Below, piece by piece: positions 46,612 through 64,000 of a stretch of DNA of 64,000 nucleotides. How positions within the stretch are numbered: the stretch's first letter is position 1; every line of letters begins with the position of its first letter. The notes beneath the pieces were generated by a model. That model had not been told where the DNA came from. It saw only the letters and a list, made by a program, of their open reading frames with translations, and made no database searches. The position numbers and the translations under genes are program-made. This DNA is from Trichoplax sp. H2 (lineage: Eukaryota; Placozoa; Uniplacotomia; Trichoplacea): the NCBI GenBank assembly GCA_003344405.1, contig NOWV01000134.1, forward strand, positions 124,001 to 188,000, in the 5' to 3' direction.

Positions 46612-49600
46612 AAATATAACGATATAACTAACAGGACAGCAGTTTATCTTTATAACGCCATCTGAAAGTTATAAACTTGGACTGAGATACCGTAAACTTA
46701 GATTTAGCTTTTTATTCTTAAATATATATATATGGCAAAGTGATATCTTAAGATCATTCTTATTAAAAAATAATTAAAGTATACAAGAAAAACTTTATGT
46801 TTGGAAATTTTAATAATTATCCTTTGAATTTTGTTGAAATTACGGACATGATCCAGTTTTAATCAGTTTAATAAAAATATTATTCCATTATTGAGCCCTA
46901 AATATGTATTAATTATACTATGCTGTAAGGATCAAGGATCCCCTATTGTTCTAATAGTCTTAATTCATGTCAGTTAAGAATAATTTCCGATTGGATCTGA
47001 ATATAGGTACACTAAATCAGAAAGTACCAAGATCTGATGTAATTATATTTGATTCTTCACAACTCTCAATATAGAGTAAAAACTACACAAAACCTCTTGC
47101 TTTTTAATTCCAAATTTTATGATTGCTTGTGACTTTGTAAATATGCTTTATAATTATATTAAATTGTTTTGGAATGGAGAGCGAATAAAATAATTGTATG
47201 AATGCTGAATAATATGTCATACGATGCTATACTTTTTAATACGATCTTGGTTACTGTTAATATAATACTAAAATTAACGGGTTGTAAATCTGCAACAGAT
47301 TGATAACGGACAGTACAATTTATAATACCATCAATTCGTACGCTAATTATTATGAATGTCTAATATCTTTATAATATGAAATTACTATCAGCATCAAAAA
47401 TTGAATTTTCTATGGCGATTTCCATGCGCTATAACAATTTTAGTTGCGTGAACTTAGTAATTCCAATGCGGAGAATTTAACGAATATTTAATGGTGTGCA
47501 TTCTTACTTGAAGCATGATAAACTTTATAATAAACCTGATAACGTATAGTTCAAATTTCTTGGATGTTACAATTTGGGAATTTTGAATCGCGTACTTTGG
47601 ACTAATTTAACTAGCTGATGCGATAATTGCTTGAATATAATTAATTTCAATTACAAGTGTTATCTGAATATAGGGAAATGATTAGGCGCTCCAATAATCT
47701 TCTTAAAAACGTAAAATATATATTACATTTTACAATTTACAATCTGTAGATTTTAAAGAAATTTAAATATCTTAGGTGTATCAGTATTCTAAATTCTAGA
47801 ATAAATTCCCATGCGTTGACGTTATTGAGTCGACAATTTTATATCATCTAACCGAAATTTAGAACAGCAGCTTAGGGCACTGAATTTGTGATATCTGTCT
47901 ACATTGCTGAAGATATAGCATAATTGCAACAGCAAACTGAAAGCCTCAAGAAAACAGGAGATATTCCTAGAACAGTTTTCGATGATTTGTACGGGTTTCA
48001 TTTCCATAATTGGATACCGTAGTTATGATTCATCGATACACTTCTTTCTTTCGATCGTCCATTTTTTATTATAAAATGAGGTTATGATATGAGTAATTAA
48101 ATAAAATGCAAACATTGATATTTTAGTGGAAGTATTTCGGGACTTAATTTCGTTGTGAATGAAATAATACCCTTCTAAAAATTTGAAGAACGAAATAAAA
48201 TTTATTCCACTTTCTCCTATTCCGTATGATACAATTTAATATTGAAAGTAATAGCCGAAAAAGAATTAAAGGATATACGACATCTTAGGAGTGAATTAGT
48301 AGAAAAATTACAATCTAATTTAATTTAAATATCAAGATATTGAATGTTTAATATCACGTTGTTTTATGAAGGTTTTTAGGCAGAGTCTTCAATTTACTCT
48401 TGCCATAAATCTTTCTTCTGAGCTTCGGTATATTTCATTCACTAATGACAGCTATTCCTATGATTCAGATTATTTCTCATAAAATTTTTTAGATAAAAGT
48501 ATCCATGTTAACTAAAATAAGCAAACCGAAGGTATTTTCTTATTTAGCTTTATATGTAAATTCATCCCTTCTATTCATTTAAATCTCTTTTAGGGTAGAA
48601 CTAGCATAAACCACTTCAATCTAACTTGTAGTTATAACAATAGCTGCGATTATGTGCTATTATCATACTTTTATTAAGCGAAGTTGTATTTCTTTGACAT
48701 TATTATCATCATCATAGCTTTTCTTGAATTTGCTTGAGTATAAATATGACCCCTTTTTAGAACATAACCACCATAAACTACTGTAATTTAACTTGTAGTT
48801 TTATAGTATAGCTACGGTAATGCGTAGTTATTAGGCTTAAATCAAGCAAATTTATATATTTTGCGGATGTTACTACAGTTGTGGCATCTCTTGAATTTAC
48901 TCGGAGAGTAAGGTATGATTACTTCAGATATCTTGATAGCGTCATTATTAAGGTAATAGTGCTCACAGAAATTGATCTCTTAGAATATTGCTCAACAATG
49001 TATAAAACTATAACAACGTACTTTAACCATAAATTTATTGATTAAGCCGTGGAAAGAAAATATTTTGTTCATATTATAAACACATACACGTATAGTAATA
49101 CGATGATTATAAAATATTTCAGAAAGCGATAAGAAGATTTGAATCAATCTATATTACATATGTAAACTATTGAAGGTAAAATGATATATAATAATATGAT
49201 TTTAAAATGGCCTATAAAAGGGATTAACAATTTCTAATCAATCAATATTACATAGGCAAACTATTGAAACCGAAATGATATAGCATCTTGTTTAAAAATA
49301 TTTACATCCCCTAATCAGAGACAGAATGGTTTATGTTACATCAAATTGATAAGACATTGATAGCTATACACAGACGTTATTTGATTGATTTGTATCTAAA
49401 ATGATTCTTAGAATGTCGTTAAGATAAACTCTAACTACTATTCAGGAAAATATTTCCTAAGTTTTGGTTGATAATTCACCTATTATAATTACAGTATGGC
49501 TATTGACCAGTATATTGGCAATTTGAAGAAATGACGAAGGTGTAGTATTGAATTTAGGAGGCACATACAAAAGCCTAGTCGTTGAAAGTAATAAGACTTT

Positions 49601-49804
49601 GAATATTTGTTAAAGTAGAGTAACTTTAATGGCTTTTTGCTAACTACCGTAGATATTGTAAAGGTAGATTACAATTCGAAGTAGCCAATGGATAATTTAC
49701 TCGTTACCTACGATAACAATTAAAAGGATTAGGATTAGTTGAGCCTTAGATACCGTTCATTTTAGATATTAAAGAGTGTCCAGCTAGTTCAAGAAATTAT
49801 AAAA
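46612..49804. other. Intergenic between convergent ankyrin and NEK1 genes
   Basis: 3.2 kb without a recognisable gene. It contains two diverged tandem duplications: one with period about 165 bp (CATAAACCACTTCAATCTAAC near 48607 against CATAAACTACTGTAATTTAAC near 48772) and one with period about 95 bp (AATCAATCTATATTACATA near 49143 against AATCAATCAATATTACATA near 49238). Confidence 0.5.
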
Positions 49805-59912
<10,108 letters not shown>

Positions 59913-60858
59913 GGTTGTGTAATAAGGTTAAACTGTACTGCATCTACTTTCAATTAATACTTAAAGAAGAGTTGATCCTTAACCACACTCTGAAGGTAAA
60001 ACCACTATTTCCCTAAGACTCTTCTTAACAGGGCAAATGAATTCGTAAAGTTTATGAATGATGTCCAATTTTCAAACAGTACAATTTTATCCGTAATAGT
60101 TGACTCATTTGCCTAAAATAACATGTATATGATAGTATCATTCCGTATTATGTTATTGGATGTATAGTAGCGCCTCGAATCCGGTCAAATAGTTTAAATG
60201 GAATTTTTAACAGCGCAGGCTCTAACTATTGTTATTTAAATAGATTTAACGGTAATATCAAGTTCACGTAAGATTATTAATATTTTTGCTTTGATTATTA
60301 TGTAGATGAGCAAATATTACTTTATTCTTCATTCTGGATGATTCTGCGCTGTTTTAAGCTTGTAAACTATTTCAAAATTGCAAGTAAAGCTTACAGCGCT
60401 AAATTGAGTGTATATCATATCTTTTATTGGTAGGTCTATAAAAATGTCGTAGGCCATCATGTTAAGTCCAATTCGTTAACGACACACTGCTGCTCGTGCA
60501 GGATTATCTAATCATTATTCATTGATCAACATCTAATTCACAGCATATTCTTTACATGACAACATGCTATCACGGAAACATACTGTAGCATTAGAATTGA
60601 ACGATAGAATATGTCTAATGAAATGCACAGAACGTTTTACTACCGTTAGATGTTAAAACTAATTTAGTTTTTGCATTCATATTTACTATGCGTGTAAAAT
60701 CTACACATACACTCATATCAGCAATATACAGTATATGAGGATAAATACAGAAATCTATACTATTTCGATTGAGAACACGGCTTTGGAATTTTATTACTGA
60801 AGCTGCTTTACATGGCAAGGTAAACGTCAGCAAATGTACGTTTGAGCGTCCAAATTAT
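59913..60858. other. NEK1 upstream / FRG1 downstream region
   Basis: About 950 bp between two genes on the same strand. It should hold the FRG1 3' UTR and the NEK1 promoter. No gene seen. Confidence 0.45.
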
Positions 60859-63278
60859 TTATTTGCAGTATCTGTCTGCTTTCATCTTTTCTCTCCTAAA
60901 TAAAATAATAGTAAAATTGGAAGCTTTTACTAGTTAGTTTATAACTACATTACATGCAATTACTACAAACCTGTCAAGCAGCTCTTCATGAAAACTGCCC
61001 GTCTTTCTAGCTTTTTTTAGTGAGCCCGGATTATCCGTATTTAACCGTAATTTGTGATCGCCAAAACTCTGATACATTTTCCTAAGTAATATAACAGTAA
61101 TATTACAGATTGCGGATAATACTGATTAGAGCTTTGTAGATGCATGCATGCAGTCCTTACACATAATTAAGTTCACAGTTTACAACGCCTCCTAAACTTT
61201 CATCCTGTTTGGCTTTCTTAACTCCAGTTTCCCTTTCTGTATTTGTTCTAATCTATAATAAGAGTCAATTGCCTACTTGGTTAACTTCAACTGACGAAAG
61301 CAATCGAGATATAGATATGAGCTATGATAATTATCGATATAATTTAAGGAAAGCATATCGAAGTATTACATGACGCGTATATATATAATATATATATATA
61401 GACCAAACCTTGAGATTTTCAGCATCTCCGATAGTTCTGTTTAATGCTGCGATCATATGGTCCTCATGAACACCAAGAAAGTTTTCATTAAAGGCCTGCA
61501 GGCCACATTTGGTCTGGGTAGATGTTTGAACAATTAGTAAAGATGCTTATAAATTTTGCTCTTTATCAGATAGCTATACTTACGCCATCTATTACAGGTT
61601 CAAGGTGTTCTAGTGGTCCAATCGCGTCAGCACGTCCTACGATATTACCTTCTTTTCTAACAGATACATACTTTCCTATATATCATTGATAAAAGTGTAC
61701 GAAACAAATCCAATACATTGGATGAAGTTTATTCAATCGCAAAATTTATATGATTTTTAAGTTTACCATATCCAGACTTTAAGGCAATCCTTCTCTCACT
61801 TAGATTGACGGCTGTAAATACTTCCTCTGCCACAGGTCCTAAGTTTGATGAAAATATATATGAAGTACAGTATACAAAAGAAGTGAATTTTATATGTACA
61901 TTGGAATAATCGTAGCCCTTATAATTATATTGTAAGCACTACATTGCATTTATTAAATTCGGTTGACTACTAGGTAACTTTACTTAATACAATTAGAGAT
62001 ATCCTTGAAAGAACGAAGGTGGCTAACGGACATACTCGATGTATCGTTACTTTTCTTATTACTATAATTTCTGATATGTTACGCGAGATAAAATTTATTT
62101 ACATCGTATATCCGTAAAATATGGGAAAGAAGAACAACAACCTTCTTCAGTCATGTCTTGCCAAAGTTGCTGATGATAGGTAATAAAGCAATGACATTAC
62201 ACTGGGCGAGATTGTAGTAAATCTATTGATTGATGTTTAATTTCATTATTACAAGCAAATTATTCTGATAGCAAAATGAAATAGTATCGTAGACCTATCA
62301 TCATGCGTCACGACTACGTATGAACAATGCAATTATTCTAAGATTAAAACGATCAGTTCTAATTTCCATTACATTATGTAATGGCAGCTGTTGACCAAGA
62401 CATGACAACTTCTTGATTGACTTTAGAAAGTATATGGCATTCAGTCTGAACTTAATGGGCAAATAAATAGATGCAGAGTAAAGCTTAGTGAGAATAGAGT
62501 GTGCTATGCATGCTGTCTAACTATTACATCTTGCAATACATACAATCGTAAGACAGTAAACTAACACAAAATGATATCTAGCTTTACATAAGCTGATAGG
62601 GTAAAATTGAAAGCTTAGCTGGAGGGATTTTTTGCGTAGAAAATAGACCCTCCCTCCAAATTATATACGCGTATAGTACTGTATACCTGAGTTGGTATAA
62701 CACCTAAGACGCAACAATATATGATTGCTTACCACTAGGACGTGGATCTCCAAGTTTAAACGAACCATTATCCTAGTAAAATATCAAAAACAGGGCCATA
62801 AGTATAGAAAATTCCTGATGTTCTCAATGAATGTCATCCGCTAGCATCTACTTGACATTTCGCAAGTAGGTTGTGAAAGAATTTAGCGAATTTGGAGACC
62901 GTTTCGATCGTTTGGCCAATATTATTGCCTACCATTGCAAATAAATAACGTTGATCTTTCATTTCTATAGAAACACAACCCTTAATCTGTTCTAGCTTTT
63001 GAACAGCCCACCATTTGCCCACTGGGGCATGAGCAACATCGGATGAAAATAATAAATAGAAATAGCATTGAATCAGACATATGATTACCACTCATCGATA
63101 TCCACCAGTGCACTTAGTCGATATACAGTATTATAGGCATACGAAATATGCGTAGACCATAAATTATCAATACAGTAAGGTTAGCTTATAATTTTTACCG
63201 GTATCCAAGGTTTCTTTGGTATTATCACTAACAGCTGATGATTTTTGATGCATTTTTCGCTTTTTCTTTTTATGTTTC
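60859..63278 (-). CDS. FRG1: FRG1 (5' incomplete)
   Basis: Nine exons join in frame: 63278-63199, 63021-62933, 62772-62733, 61838-61767, 61675-61584, 61513-61409, 61252-61161, 61081-60971 and 60895-60859, giving 238 aa plus stop. The human protein is 258 aa, so about 20 N-terminal residues lie in an unseen exon, perhaps beyond the window. The first seen exon is lysine-rich (KHKKKKRK), a likely nuclear/nucleolar signal. A fascin-like beta-trefoil follows: GKWWAV, IEMKDQRYLFAMDNGSFKLG, FTAVNLSERRIALKSGYGKY, VGRADAIGPLEHLEPV, FNENFLGV. The C-terminal part keeps NYVKMYQSFGDHKL, LKKARKTGSFHEELLDR and the ending KADRYCK. FRG1 is an actin- and RNA-associated nuclear protein found with spliceosomes. 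It lies upstream of NEK1 on the same strand. Confidence 0.95.
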
Positions 63279-64000
63279 CTAAAGAGGAGAAGGAAATGGT
63301 TATGCGAGGGAAATAATTTAGCTAATGTGTAGTGGATCTTGAGGTTGACTAGTGATACTTTTCATAAAATGCAGCTCGCGCTTTGCTACTAGTTAGTTGG
63401 CTTTATTGAAGGTTGTACTGTACATGCATTAGCAGAGTAATTGAATGATCGTGTGAAGCAAAGCCGAAGAAGTCGTAAGACTTTCCTTTTTATAAGACTC
63501 TAGCTGTAATAGTAACGGATCTATTTGTAACTTAGCAGCATCGTACTATACAGATATTTAAGTTTACTCAATTCCTAGACACGACACAGATAACATAACA
63601 TGTCGATAATTTGTAATCTATGATTATTATAACTTATAAATTATCTGCTATAATTCTAATTATCAGACATGACATTACGCTACGGTTCGGACTTAGTGTA
63701 TTAGTGAACGATACGCATATTTTAATGATTATTCGCGACATAATATATCAATATTATTTCAGGGAAGCATCATCATCCATCAATTCTATTGGAATGTGAC
63801 TAATGCAAGTTGGTCAAAGACAGGAGCAAAAGGAAATGATCCGCTCTAAGACCAGTTCACTGACAAAGATCAAGATGTCCTAAAGTTTCTACAATATGTA
63901 ATTCAATTAACGCTTTTTCATTACTATCTCATCTTTAAAGCAGTACATTGTAATTAAAGACTGTCATCCTACGATAAAACTATGTGATCATCGTGGGCAA
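63279..64000. other. FRG1 upstream region, first exon not found
   Basis: No coding exon recognised. The expected short first exon of FRG1 (phase 2 donor) would be here or beyond the window edge. Confidence 0.35.

Overview
The window is a 64 kb, AT-rich piece of an animal nuclear genome with many introns. Genes lie on both strands, and most introns have GT-AG ends and are about 35 to 900 bp long. I rebuilt multi-exon genes by matching reading frame across splice sites to protein families I know. The gene set is clearly metazoan: grainyhead-like, NEK1, FRG1, survivin-like, a HIP14-type ankyrin palmitoyltransferase, PGM2, a folate-receptor-fold protein, microsomal epoxide hydrolase, a CYP3-clan P450 and MRPS21. 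The compact layout, low GC and vertebrate-like exon structure suggest an early-branching animal. A placozoan (Trichoplax/Hoilungia type) is my best guess, but a sponge or cnidarian is not excluded.

Layout, left to right. 1-1412: tandem satellite. 1779-3713 (+): microsomal epoxide hydrolase, 4 exons, 484 aa. 4321-4757: three 146-bp repeats. 5170-6645 (-): intronless P450, 491 aa. 7141-7555: 100-bp repeat array. 8010-8267 (+): MRPS21. 10956-14515 (-): PGM2-type phosphomutase, 16 exons seen, first exon not found. 14516-19958: no gene seen, two old duplications. 19959-23548 (-): grainyhead-like factor, 17 exons seen. 23549-28164: no gene seen, palindromic GTAC-rich arrays. 28165-28590 (-): survivin-like BIR protein. 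28591-29661: shared upstream region full of self-complementary arrays. 29662-32929 (+): ankyrin-DHHC palmitoyltransferase, 10 exons, 508 aa. 34541-35314 (-): folate-receptor-family protein. 35598-36910: duplicated block on both sides of a 20-N gap, with a short TIR element in only one copy. 38459-46611 (+): small ankyrin protein, 4 exons across 8 kb. 49805-59912 (-): NEK1 kinase, 35 exons, 1231 aa. 60859-63278 (-): FRG1, 9 exons seen, 5' end missing.

There are no operons. Likely shared upstream regions are P450/MRPS21, survivin/ZDHHC and folate-receptor/ankyrin (head to head). Epoxide hydrolase and P450 converge and could act in sequence, since P450s make epoxides that the hydrolase opens. 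NEK1, FRG1 and PGM2 all lie on human chromosome 4, so part of this window may keep an ancestral linkage. Most of the unexplained sequence is repeats: satellites, young and old tandem duplications, GTAC-rich hairpin arrays and one MITE-like element. I found no clear new gene system. The most unusual structures are the hairpin arrays between survivin and ZDHHC and the gap-flanking duplication.
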